Below, one piece after another: positions 56,501 through 64,000 of a stretch of DNA of 64,000 nucleotides; positions within the stretch are counted from its first letter, which is position 1, and the number at the start of each line of letters is the position of its first letter. The notes beneath the pieces are model-generated. The model was not told where the DNA came from. It worked only from the letters and a program-made list of their open reading frames with translations, and made no database searches. The translations under genes and the position numbers were made by a program. This stretch comes from Planctomycetaceae bacterium (GTDB taxonomy: Bacteria; Planctomycetota; Planctomycetia; Pirellulales; Lacipirellulaceae), in contig PABB01000072.1 of assembly GCA_002702655.1 (NCBI GenBank), forward strand, positions 64,001 to 128,000. The letters are read 5' to 3'.

Positions 56501-57706
56501 TCCGTCGGGATCGGTTGCCTTGATTGAAATGACGACGTCCTGGCCAGACGCCGGCTGATCGTGCGATTGAGACAGTTGACGCAACTGAGGGGGAGCGTTA
56601 TCCACCAGCACCGAGTTTTGCGCACCTGGCGTCGGCTGGGCGATTGTCGCCCCAGGCTTGGATAGTTCGAGGTTGAAAGACGCATCGCTGCTGTTGAGCG
56701 TTCCGTTGAGAACGTGCACAGCGACCGTATTCGTGCCGCTGACGAGATGCTCGGCAACGCCGGTCAGCGCAATGTTCTCCCAGATGGCCTCGTGATTCTG
56801 GCCAGAGACACTGTCGAAGTGCTTGTCGCCTGCTGTCACGTGGACCCGCGCGACTTCGACGCCGTTCAGATACACGATGGCGCCGTCGTCGACATAGATT
56901 CGCAGATCCAGCTCGTCAGGAATCGTCCCAACAAGCTCAAATGACCGGCGTGCGTAGAAGGACGAGTAGTTGAATCGCATATCGCCCAGCACGGTCGCAT
57001 CGTCGCCGTCGCCAAAACCGATGGATGCCGTGCCGTCTTGCCAGCCGACGACGTCATTGGCCTCGGCGAAACCTGTCTTGCGCCAATCGTCCGCGGGATC
57101 AGACAGACTCGCGGGCGGATCAGCCGTCAGCCCCTTTCGATACCGCCACGTCGAGCCGGCGGCCACCAGCGGCTGCCCGTCAGTGGGATCCGACGACAGC
57201 CCTGACGAACGCCAGCTTCCCGAGAGATCGTTGTCGAGTCCGGGATTGATCAGTTCCAGCGAACTGCCGTACTCGCCCGTCGTGGGCCACGGGAACCCTG
57301 GCTTGTAGCTGACGACATCGATCAGCGAGTTTGAGGCATCGAACAGTTCGATCGTCTCGCCCTCGTTTCTTAGTCGATCGCCGAGTTCCCATTCGCCATC
57401 AGGAACGACGCCGTACTTCGCCTGAAAATCGACCGCATTCTGCGCGACAACGAAGTAGCCGCCCGCTGCAATCTCCGCGGCTTCAGGAAAACTGAAATCG
57501 ACGGCCTCGTCGATTCGCCACCCTGTCAAATCAACTGGGGCGTTCCCGGTGTTGATCAGTTCGATGAACTCGACCTGCTCCGTATTGAGATCCGGATCGT
57601 AGTGGATCTCATTGATCACGACGGCCAGGAGGTTGCGTGATTCCAGCGACTCAACGCGAAGTTGGCGGTCGCTGTGACGTTGTCGCGTGATTCTCGTTCC
57701 GGGCAC
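53507..57706 (-). CDS. Giant LEPR-XLL secreted protein with lamin-tail and CotH kinase-like domains
   Basis: 1399 residues from a GTG start with AAGG upstream. Order: the LEPR-XLL motif LESRNLLA at about 20-27, a lamin-tail domain (VVINEIHYDP to about 160), a beta-sandwich region, then a CotH domain from about 600 (VEFRNRGVASTYAVGKNKWKI; DYWGLYIGIEQPDG; NYFRNEATGQWFVIPWDLD), a second lamin-tail domain (ITEINYHPAEYAG) and a dockerin-like pair (PDEWVDGRDFLAWQ; NYSGDVDSADLEVWQDGYG) near the C-terminus. CotH proteins are atypical kinases of spore and extracellular proteins. A surface location is likely. Confidence 0.88.
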   Translation of the reverse strand: MPGTRITRQRHSDRQLRVESLESRNLLAVVINEIHYDPDLNTEQVEFIELINTGNAPVDLTGWRIDEAVDFSFPEAAEIAAGGYFVVAQNAVDFQAKYGVVPDGEWELGDRLRNEGETIELFDASNSLIDVVSYKPGFPWPTTGEYGSSLELINPGLDNDLSGSWRSSGLSSDPTDGQPLVAAGSTWRYRKGLTADPPASLSDPADDWRKTGFAEANDVVGWQDGTASIGFGDGDDATVLGDMRFNYSSFYARRSFELVGTIPDELDLRIYVDDGAIVYLNGVEVARVHVTAGDKHFDSVSGQNHEAIWENIALTGVAEHLVSGTNTVAVHVLNGTLNSSDASFNLELSKPGATIAQPTPGAQNSVLVDNAPPQLRQLSQSHDQPASGQDVVISIKATDPDGVQGLTLEYQLVDPGAYIRITDAEYATSWTSLAMNDAGVDGDAVAGDDVYSVTLSSALQTHRRLVRYRFVATDALGASVQAPYADDPQTNFAYFVYDGVPDYAASLRPGVEPTVVYDGALLDDIATYHLIADAADVQNSQYNPQYNEVEFRGTLIYDGVVYDHVEFRNRGVASTYAVGKNKWKIDFLAGHYLQARDNYGNPYGELWDEINILPGTNPWWRNDVSTDGTVLFEPVAFKLYELAGAPAPATSYLNFRIIDDTSEAGANQYGGDYWGLYIGIEQPDGSFLDERDLPDGNIYNMHGNVFGATTQRHQGAESVTDRSDLAAFLNGIDGGFETLQWWEENLNWDVYFAWNIINHVVNNADIRPNENVNYFRNEATGQWFVIPWDLDLTFEDAPHFSQPVTTRENIRTLLTDHPQAQLAYNNRLREISDLLLESGDAALVVEELADILTLGSDDPTILDANQAMWDYHPQKVKKGIWYENFNPALLTAESFAGLVEYMQDFVGPGGYGYQLLQEQGSIAGAPGTPTITYVGDPEFAIDELAFVTSDFVDRQGNETFAAMEWRIAEVYNTSVANYSAGNPYIYEIEGTWESGEITTFASQLDVPSAALESGKTYRARVRMQDDDGNWSRWSAPIEFLAAAPNSAPTLAITEINYHPAEYAGIADSEDLEFIELLNAGSQQVDLSGIQITQFTGTPYVFESGLSLAPGERIVVARSPAVFQVVYGTGPRIAPTGFGPANLSNGGETIALETAAGVEFLSFEYDDAAPWPTEADGGGPSLEIIDASGDPADPMNWRASLVDGGTPGSPLMGDYQPDEWVDGRDFLAWQRAVGMPVAVAGEGADGNYSGDVDSADLEVWQDGYGSQIAFPLTASSETQVAVSLAMADAPNQPIGGNAAILQPASAIWLGWWQNAITQTSRSAPSNDESAFWKRWEQRLETRDLMPPYRAAFATPALVDSHHDIIDRISNDRCGAAGVMDREEVFSRLLGTQWRRLDDAL

Positions 57707-58004
57707 CGTGTTACCTTCTCTGCAATGTCAACGTCGTGGCTTCTGGCTGAAGTCGTCCAGCTGCGGTTGGTTGGACCAGTCGCCGGTTCGTGCCCGGCTC
57801 GCCAAAACGGGCTCAAAAACACCGTCGCCCATCTCAGCGGTACGCCTGCAATGCCGCAGCAGAAGCAAAGCGCGAGTCGCCGGTCTCTTTCGACCAGTAC
57901 GCGACAGGCCCTCCCGCATGCCGGCAAGAACGAGTCGGCATGTGGGGCCGCTCGACTCGTCACTCCGTCGTGTGGCGGGCGGCAGCCGCGGCATATGATC
58001 GAGA

Positions 58005-59087
58005 TTACGGCGAGTCGGCGAGCGCGCGTCCGTCCTGACGATTGCCGCGGTCCCGATGTACCTGCCAATCTATGGTGAGAGCCACTGTGTGGACGCTGCC
58101 GTCACTGAACGCGGCGTTCCAACCGCTTGGGTGCGGCGTGCCAAATCGTCCATTGAAGTCATCGGCGTCATGGACCCAGTCCGAAAGCGGCGTGCTTTCG
58201 ACAACCTGTCCGCCAACGACTCGACCGGTGCACCGATAATTGTCGTTGTTGAAACCGGTACACCACGTCTCATTGTCGCCTTTGTCGCGTCCAGTTTCGT
58301 AATGCTGGATGGGCACGTGCTTCTCGCCGAGCAAATAGGTTTGCGACAGGCCATCGTCTACTTGAATGATCGACACGTTGCTGCGCTCGAACGAGATCCC
58401 AGTCATCACCGGTTGGCCCAGCGCCACCTGCAGCGACTCGCCTCCCCAGTAGTGATTCGCCGACCACACTCGCGCTTCGGTATAACTCTTGGGGCCCTGC
58501 CCCAGCGCTCTATGGGGCCATTCGCTATACATGTGGCCGGAATTGATCGCGTAGTCGCTGCGCCCCGCGACGCGGGGCGTCACTGAGTTGAAATAGCCAT
58601 GCGAACCGCCTTCGTTGGCCGACATGGTGAAAACCGTGTTGGGCCGTCTCGACGGACAGTTGATGATCGACAGCGGCGTCCGAATCACACTTGCAGCGCC
58701 GCCCCGTTGAGTGCGGGTCAACACGTCCGGATTGCCGTCGGACGATTGGCCGTACAGCGTGTACTGTTCGAAATAAGGGAGCAAGTTGAATATCCAACCG
58801 CCCGGCTGATCTTTGCCAAAGCCGCGGTCCGCGTCGCCGACCCAATACCACCCCCAGCCCCCGGACGGGAAGAACCCATGCACGTCGTGATGGTTGTGGC
58901 ATGCGAGAGCGAGTTGCTTGATATTGTTCTTGCACTCGACCGATCGGGCAGCTTCACGCGCCTTTTGAACAGCCGGTAGTAGCAGGGCAACCATCAAGCC
59001 GACAATCGACACGGACACAATCACGTCAACCAGTGTGAAACCACGTGACGTGTCGCAGCGATTCGGAGAATATCGAGAAGAGCCCAC
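58005..59087 (-). CDS. DUF1559 pseudopilin-like protein, inverted partner of the 62408 gene
   Basis: About 360 residues from a GTG at 59087 with GAGGG five bases upstream; the frame is open to 59219. The prepilin-like N-terminus is [26 protein letters not shown] and the body contains [45 protein letters not shown] and [11 protein letters not shown]. These stretches recur almost word for word in the protein at 62408-63496 on the other strand. Confidence 0.88.
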   Translation of the reverse strand: MGSSRYSPNRCDTSRGFTLVDVIVSVSIVGLMVALLLPAVQKAREAARSVECKNNIKQLALACHNHHDVHGFFPSGGWGWYWVGDADRGFGKDQPGGWIFNLLPYFEQYTLYGQSSDGNPDVLTRTQRGGAASVIRTPLSIINCPSRRPNTVFTMSANEGGSHGYFNSVTPRVAGRSDYAINSGHMYSEWPHRALGQGPKSYTEARVWSANHYWGGESLQVALGQPVMTGISFERSNVSIIQVDDGLSQTYLLGEKHVPIQHYETGRDKGDNETWCTGFNNDNYRCTGRVVGGQVVESTPLSDWVHDADDFNGRFGTPHPSGWNAAFSDGSVHTVALTIDWQVHRDRGNRQDGRALADSP

Positions 59088-59336
59088 GGGGTCCCTCACA
59101 GCAACCGCTGAAGAACCAAAGAAGAAAAGATTCACCCTAGTTCTACAATATATTTCCCACGCCTCTCTCTGCCAAGCGTTTGTCGCGGCGTCTCCTGGAT
59201 CCACCGCCTTGGCTGGCACAGTTTCGTTGCCTGCAAAACGACGGCTCTAGCATTGCGCAGAACCACCGCTCGCCATGTACGAAGCCTGCTGCCAGCCCCC
59301 GCGCTGGCGCCCAACGCGTCGACAAGGGCATGTCAA

Positions 59337-61082
59337 TCAGTTCGAGGACGCGGTTTCGTAGCGATCCAAGAGGTAAGAGGAAACCGCGCCCAACGATTGA
59401 ATATCAAACTCGCCGTCGTAAACGATGACTTCGTACAGACTTCCGAAGAAGAAAGCGTTGTTCTGCAGCTCACCGTGGCTGCCCAAATAGGATGCGTCGC
59501 ACTGCCGCAATTCGACCGGGGCATCTACCTCTGCACAGGGCGCCCCGTTCAGCCATAGCTGGCAGCGGGACTGCAGCGAATCGTACTGGCAGGCGACGAC
59601 GCTGATCCGGCGTCCCTCAATCGATGGACTGCGGACACTGGCCACGTTGTTCTCATTGGGCCCCGGCCAGACCCAACTGCGCAGGGTGCGATCCTGCTGT
59701 AGTGACAATTCAAGTGACGGCGCCATTCCATACTTAAACAGGATGTCGCCATGGTGATCGTTGGAGAAACTCGTTGGCCCTGGTGCAAACGCGACAAATA
59801 CGGTCGAACAGCCGGAGTTGTCCATCGGATCGATCTGCAGCGACGTGGCGCCGCCATCGAATCGCACTGCCCGCCGCCCCAATCCATCGTTGACCAGTTT
59901 CGGGCAGCGCCGATCGTCAAATTGACGCGCATCGTTGGCAAAACGATTGTCTCCGACGAGAATGTCTCGCCACACCGGAAGAGGCTCGCCGACCGCGATG
60001 TCGCGAATCATGTCGGCTGAGTACCACAAACACAAACCCTCGACGCGGGGCAACGGCGGCAACTCGCTCGACGCCACTTGCGGCGTCAGCCGCCGAACAA
60101 ATCCCGACTCTCGAGCAGCGAAGCGCTCCAATTCTGTCGTTGCTGCGCTAAAACGAATTGCTTCGTTCTCTTTGGCGTGAACAAGGTCGGTCGACGCGGC
60201 TTTCACTCGAGACCGCGCGACAACGTCCCCGTCAAACACGTGCAACTCCGTGTCGCCCGAGTCGGACACCGCAACCCCGAACTGAGTGCCGATATCGACT
60301 AACTCGGATGTCGGAGTGACGATCGTGTAACCTCGCGCATTGCGGGGCACGGAGGCGACGATCTTGCCGCGCTGCAAGTCCATGGCGAGCAACGACGTGA
60401 GTTCGAACTCCACCGGGCCCGCGGCCGTGACCTTTGCTCCGTTGGCCAACAGGATCTCGAGAACTCCGCCGGCTAGGTGAACTAGGCGACCCTCTTCCAC
60501 GGTGTCGCCGTAGGTCAGTTCCGAGGCTTCCTCCGGCCAGCGTACGTCGTCAAGCCCAATCACGCGGCCAATGCCGGCGCCGCCAATTCGCTTTTTGGCA
60601 CGGCGATCGGCGGTGGCCGCGTCGTCAACGACAACCTGAACCTCGGCCTGCGTCTCGTTTTGCACGGTCAACTCGTGTAGGCGAGCCACCTTGGACATCA
60701 TGTTGACGTTGTGGGCAATCAACCCCGCAATCAACAGGGCAGCAGCGGCGGCGATGGCCAAGCCGTGTCGATTGACGTACGACAGAATCCCGCCCTCCGT
60801 GAGACGGCGTGACGGCGGCTCCTCGACCTGTTGCCGTCCGGCAAGACGTCGCTCCCGAGGCGACGACGCCGCTTCAATAAGCTTGGAAACGCGCTGCGCG
60901 TTATCGATTTCGTCAGCCAGCAGCGATTCGTCGCAAAGAAACACGAACGCTCGCTTCCGCAGTTCCGTCGACGCGGCAATCGCGTCGGCCGCAGTCGCCA
61001 TGTCGGCTTCGCTTGCCTCGCCGTCAACGATTCGCAAAAGCAACAACTCAAAGTCGTCGCCAGTGAAATCTCTACCGTTCAT
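59337..61082 (-). CDS. FecR/LamG membrane protein (partner of the ECF sigma factor)
   Basis: 581 residues. An N-terminal cytoplasmic region (FELLLLRIVDGEASEADMA) is typical of anti-sigma-like FecR proteins in this phylum. One membrane helix lies at about 107-125. A FecR domain follows (YTIVTPTSELVDIGTQFGV at about 252-270), then a C-terminal LamG/concanavalin-like domain (from about 345, RRAVRFDGGATSLQID). The sigma factor gene lies 73 bases upstream on the same strand, so this is likely its membrane regulator, or a surface protein it controls. Confidence 0.88.
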   Translation of the reverse strand: MNGRDFTGDDFELLLLRIVDGEASEADMATAADAIAASTELRKRAFVFLCDESLLADEIDNAQRVSKLIEAASSPRERRLAGRQQVEEPPSRRLTEGGILSYVNRHGLAIAAAAALLIAGLIAHNVNMMSKVARLHELTVQNETQAEVQVVVDDAATADRRAKKRIGGAGIGRVIGLDDVRWPEEASELTYGDTVEEGRLVHLAGGVLEILLANGAKVTAAGPVEFELTSLLAMDLQRGKIVASVPRNARGYTIVTPTSELVDIGTQFGVAVSDSGDTELHVFDGDVVARSRVKAASTDLVHAKENEAIRFSAATTELERFAARESGFVRRLTPQVASSELPPLPRVEGLCLWYSADMIRDIAVGEPLPVWRDILVGDNRFANDARQFDDRRCPKLVNDGLGRRAVRFDGGATSLQIDPMDNSGCSTVFVAFAPGPTSFSNDHHGDILFKYGMAPSLELSLQQDRTLRSWVWPGPNENNVASVRSPSIEGRRISVVACQYDSLQSRCQLWLNGAPCAEVDAPVELRQCDASYLGSHGELQNNAFFFGSLYEVIVYDGEFDIQSLGAVSSYLLDRYETASSN

Positions 61083-61155
61083 GTGACGTTCAGCCGGTTA
61101 TTGCTCGCCATCCGCTGACGCGGCTTGGGGTGACATTTCCTCGGACGCTTCAACG

Positions 61156-61725
61156 TCATCGCACAGCTGATCCCAATCTCGTTTCTATGCAACTCTGCAG
61201 CGTCTTGCGGACTCGAACGAGTGCACACTTGACGGCGTTTTCCGTCCGTTTCATTGACGCCGCAATCTCTGTGGTCGACTGCCCGTCAAAGTACCGCCGA
61301 CGAAGCATCGCGTAGTGCTGTTTGGGCAACTTGCCAAGGCAATGTTGCAGGGCTTCCTGACGGTCGCTCGGCTCCGGACGCGCATCGAGGGCTATATCGA
61401 GCATTAACGCCGCGATATTCTCCGGGAACACGTGCCGATCTCGGCTCTTATCGCGGCAGTAGGCCAGGATCTCGTATCTGGCAATAGTGATCGCCCAAGC
61501 TAGGAAATTAGTCCCCGCTTGGTAGTTCTCCGCATTTTTCCACAGTGCCAGATTCGCGCGTTGGAGCACATCGGGCACGTCCGACGCGCGCCCCAGGGAC
61601 GCTGTAATATACGCCCGCAGCGAGGCCTGCGCAGCGGTCAATTCCTGCACAAAACTTTCCAGTGCCGCGTCGCGACTGTCGCGAGTCGGACCGTGCGAAG
61701 CGTCATCTTTATCGCGGAAAGCCAT
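61156..61725 (-). CDS. ECF-type RNA polymerase sigma factor (planctomycete group)
   Basis: 189 residues from the ATG at 61725; a longer frame exists but the family length and region 2 start fit this one. Region 2 is visible at about residues 20-95 (LRAYITASLGRASDVPDVLQ; NFLAWAITIARYEILAYCRD), region 4 at about 130-180 (LPKQHYAMLRRRYFDGQSTTEIAASMKRTENAVKCALVRVR). It belongs to the sigma-70 family group described from Rhodopirellula and Verrucomicrobium. It is co-oriented with the FecR/LamG gene and divergent from a DUF1559 gene. Confidence 0.93.
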   Translation of the reverse strand: MAFRDKDDASHGPTRDSRDAALESFVQELTAAQASLRAYITASLGRASDVPDVLQRANLALWKNAENYQAGTNFLAWAITIARYEILAYCRDKSRDRHVFPENIAALMLDIALDARPEPSDRQEALQHCLGKLPKQHYAMLRRRYFDGQSTTEIAASMKRTENAVKCALVRVRKTLQSCIETRLGSAVR

Positions 61726-62407
61726 CGATCTCACAGTCCGGTTGCTGCACGTCAGGCAGTTCCGGCCGCGTAATGCCGGAGGGAGCCAGTCCTGGGTTGT
61801 TCTGGGGTCAGCGTTGGTTCTGCCTTTTCTGCTTATGGTAGTAGTCCGGCTCGGTAGCAAAAGGTGTCGACAATTCGCCGTTCGCCGCGGTTAGCCCCCT
61901 GCCGAGCGGCCGCCCCTGAGTCCGCTCCGAGGGGCGCAATGGGAGAAATCCGCGATTCTCGCGTTTTTTCCGACACTGGCTCGGTCGTTTAGGACTCACT
62001 CCATAGATTCCTGACGGTTGGCGACGACTGTCGGACCAATCGCCTTTTCATCCGATTTGGCGGTAGGGCAGGGCCGAAGAGGAGTTGACGGCCCGTTGTG
62101 CCCAACAGCCGCGGTCCTCAGCGCATCTGAATTGGGATTCGCGCGCCGTGCCGTGCCGTCAGGTCACAGGCGTTTGAATTCGCGGATTTTTGCGATCTGC
62201 GAGCCAGGTTCAACCGCAGTCCGTCTCGCCCCGTGGGGAGTGCTGGCGTCGGGGCAGGCGCCAGACCTTCCTCGGGTGCGAACGGCGAAAATGCACAGAA
62301 ACAAGATTCGAACAGACAGTGCCCAGCGAATCACGACCAAGCGACCGCAAGCCGACGGTTGAGAGCGGTCTGCCGTGGGCGCGGTGCTTCGTCAAGGAGG
62401 CCGTGAG
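61726..62407. other. Divergent promoter region of the sigma/FecR and DUF1559/PEP-CTERM units
   Basis: About 680 bases without a convincing gene. It should hold two promoters. The ribosome site AAGGAGG before the plus-strand DUF1559 gene is at about 62394-62400. I see no clear operator. A target promoter of the adjacent sigma factor could lie here. Confidence 0.5.
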
Positions 62408-63496
62408 GTGAAGAACTGCATTTTGAGCCCAGGCGGCATCTCTTTTTGCACTCGTCGACGTACGGCAACCCGTCGCGGTCGCGTGGGCTTCACTCTGGTG
62501 GAACTGCTGGTTGTGATTGCCATCATCGGCGTACTGGTCGCGCTGTTGCTGCCGGCGATTCAGGCAGCGCGCGAGGCGGCCCGTCGGACGCAGTGCGTGA
62601 ACAACCTGCGGCAACTCGCCGTGGCGAGTCTCAATCACCATGACGTCTACAAGCATTTTCCGACCGGCGGCTGGGGCTGGTTCTGGGTCGGCGACCCCGA
62701 CCGCGGCTTCGGCAAAGAGCAGCCGGGCGGCTGGGCCTACAATCTGTTGCCGTTCTTCGAGCAACAGGCACTGCACGATCTGGGCAAGGACGGCGATCCT
62801 GACGTGCTATCTCGAGATCAGCGTTCCAGTGCGAGCCAAGTGGTTCAGCAGCCAATTGCGATGATCACGTGTCCGTCTCGGCGGCCGTCGGAAGGCGTGT
62901 TTCCCATGTCAACCAACAATGGCGGCAATTCGGGATTGTTCAACTCCCTGACGCCAGACTTTGCCGGCCGTTCCGACTACGCGATCAACTCCGGGCATGT
63001 CCAGAATGAGATTGGCCAAGGTCCGCGCAACTACAATGATGCCAAGACCTTCGCATGGCAAAGCGACCAGCGCGCGATGCAAGAACAGTTGACCGGCATT
63101 TCCTATGAACGCAGCGAAGTCAACCTGCGCCGCGTTTCGGACGGCACATCAAACACCTACATGATTGGCGAAAAGCACATCTTCTACGAGGACTATCTGA
63201 CCGGCCGAGACCGCGGCGACAATGAAACCTGGTGCACCGGTTTCAACAACGATAACTTCCGGGTCACCTCGCGCGACAATGGCACATCGGAAGCCGTACC
63301 CATCGCGGATAGTCAGCCGATCCCCGCGGGCGAAAACAACATTTATCGTTTCGGCTCGCCGCACTCGGGCGGGGCCAACATGGCGATGTGCGACGGCAGC
63401 GTGACCACCATCTCGTTCGACGTCGATTGGCAGATCCATCGCGATCTGGGCAACCGCGAAGACGGCAACCCCGCCAGCTTGGACGGACTGAAGTAG
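62408..63496 (+). CDS. DUF1559 pseudopilin-like protein
   Basis: 362 residues from the GTG at 62408, chosen because AAGGAGG stands seven bases upstream. A prepilin-like N-terminus ([26 protein letters not shown]) and the DUF1559 body ([50 protein letters not shown]) are clear. The protein at 58005-59087 shares long stretches, and the two genes flank the sigma/FecR pair in opposite directions. Confidence 0.9.
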   Translation: MKNCILSPGGISFCTRRRTATRRGRVGFTLVELLVVIAIIGVLVALLLPAIQAAREAARRTQCVNNLRQLAVASLNHHDVYKHFPTGGWGWFWVGDPDRGFGKEQPGGWAYNLLPFFEQQALHDLGKDGDPDVLSRDQRSSASQVVQQPIAMITCPSRRPSEGVFPMSTNNGGNSGLFNSLTPDFAGRSDYAINSGHVQNEIGQGPRNYNDAKTFAWQSDQRAMQEQLTGISYERSEVNLRRVSDGTSNTYMIGEKHIFYEDYLTGRDRGDNETWCTGFNNDNFRVTSRDNGTSEAVPIADSQPIPAGENNIYRFGSPHSGGANMAMCDGSVTTISFDVDWQIHRDLGNREDGNPASLDGLK

Positions 63497-63565
63497 GCGA
63501 ACGCCAACTCGCCGCATCGCAATACACACTCCACTGACGCAATTGATATGTGCGGAGCCATCCTT

Positions 63566-64000
63566 ATGCAGACTCACAGACTCGACCGCTTTGCGACCCG
63601 AGCAGCCGTTGTCGCGCTGGTCGCCACGATGTTCGCGGCAAGCCGATCCGATGCTTTTGACGTTTTTTGGACGGTGGGCACGGGCTCGTGGAACACCGGA
63701 AGCAACTGGGATAGCGGATTTCCGCCGGACCAGGCTTTTGAGGAAGTCGGCAACATCAACAACGGCGGCACGGCCACGCTCAATACGGCGGCCGCCTCGG
63801 ACGCGGCGGGACTTGTGCTCGGTCTGGAAACGGGCGACACCGGCTCGCTGCATATCCAATCCGGCGGTTCGCTGGGGTTAGTGGCGTCGACCGGGGGCAC
63901 GACGGGCACGCTCAATATCGGTCTGAACGGCGGATCGGGCGTGGTTCAGGTCGACGGCGGCGGGTCGCTGAGCACCACGCTGGTCGACATGAACAATGGC
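63566..64000 (+). CDS. Start of a large secreted beta-repeat protein (cut by window end)
   Basis: 145 residues to the window edge from the ATG at 63566 (another ATG lies at 63548). A signal peptide (VVALVATMFAASRSDA) is followed by WTVGTGSWNTGSNWDSG, the usual opening of planctomycete and verrucomicrobial autotransporter-like or PEP-CTERM beta-helix proteins, and by Gly/Thr/Leu-rich repeats (GTATLNTA; GSLHIQSGGSLGL; GTLNIGLNGGSGVVQV). No end is visible, so the anchor type is unknown. It follows a DUF1559 gene and probably shares its transcript. Confidence 0.75.
   Translation, partial: MQTHRLDRFATRAAVVALVATMFAASRSDAFDVFWTVGTGSWNTGSNWDSGFPPDQAFEEVGNINNGGTATLNTAAASDAAGLVLGLETGDTGSLHIQSGGSLGLVASTGGTTGTLNIGLNGGSGVVQVDGGGSLSTTLVDMNNG

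Noticed and set aside
1-64000. CRISPR array, rRNA operon, complete insertion sequence or replication origin
   Set aside because: No regularly spaced repeats, rRNA-like blocks, transposase genes with terminal repeats or origin boxes were seen on reading through the window.

Overview
The window comes from a planctomycete, most likely of the Pirellulales type. Directly visible signs are many secreted proteins ending in a PEP-CTERM anchor, an exosortase, type I dockerin-like repeats in secreted proteins, two large proteins opening with an LEPR-XLL-type motif, three DUF1559 pseudopilin-like proteins, an ECF sigma factor beside a FecR/LamG membrane protein, and several Tat-exported Gfo/Idh/MocA oxidoreductases next to DUF6807 and TIM-barrel isomerase genes. 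No rRNA, CRISPR array or recognisable transposase was found. Layout: 1-9.1 kb, on the minus strand, is an exopolysaccharide/exosortase operon (NusG-like antiterminator, exosortase, Wzc-like tyrosine kinase, giant TPR protein, start of an EpsI-like protein). 9.7-18 kb holds a small membrane protein, a large LEPR-XLL secreted protein, PEP-CTERM proteins and a UDP-sugar dehydrogenase. 18-30 kb is a decay zone: a broken sugar-nucleotide epimerase, a broken ABC ATPase joined head-on to the tail of a lost PEP-CTERM protein, and 5 kb further on a broken substrate-binding protein and permease that look like the rest of the same transporter. Inside this zone sits an intact DUF6807 / Gfo-Idh-MocA / TIM-barrel triad with a divergent AraC regulator. 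29.8-39.2 kb, entirely on the plus strand, is the most striking part: a ten-gene island for NAD+ and ADP-ribose metabolism. It begins with tRNA-like remnants and the 3' end of an rtcB RNA ligase gene, then pncB, nadE, an NrtR-type Nudix regulator, a macro domain protein, pncA, a NADAR protein, a Nudix hydrolase, a second macro-like protein, an ADP-ribosylglycohydrolase and kptA (RNA 2'-phosphotransferase). Three near-identical inverted repeats (TTAGTGT-N7-ACACTAA), one before pncB and two before the regulator gene, look like NrtR operators. 39.6-45.7 kb is a pentose/sugar catabolic cluster (PfkB kinase, aldolase-like protein, xylose-isomerase-like protein, Gfo/Idh/MocA oxidoreductase, XylR-type regulator). 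46-50 kb has two paralogous PEP-CTERM proteins, a DUF1559 protein and an EF-hand lipoprotein. 50.2-53.4 kb is a second copy of the DUF6807 / oxidoreductase / TIM-barrel triad. 53.5-64 kb carries a CotH/lamin-tail giant, then an ECF sigma/FecR module flanked by two similar DUF1559 genes, and the start of a large beta-rich secreted protein cut by the window end. How the parts could work together: in the NAD island every product of NAD+-dependent RNA or protein chemistry has a matching enzyme. KptA and unseen ADP-ribosyltransferases would consume NAD+; macro, NADAR and ADP-ribosylglycohydrolase proteins would remove ADP-ribose or process its phosphate; the Nudix enzymes would cut free ADP-ribose; PncA, PncB and NadE would rebuild NAD+ from nicotinamide, with only the NadD step missing. 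This reads as a self-contained NAD+ recycling and nucleic-acid or protein de-ADP-ribosylation system under NrtR control; a conflict or defence role is inference.
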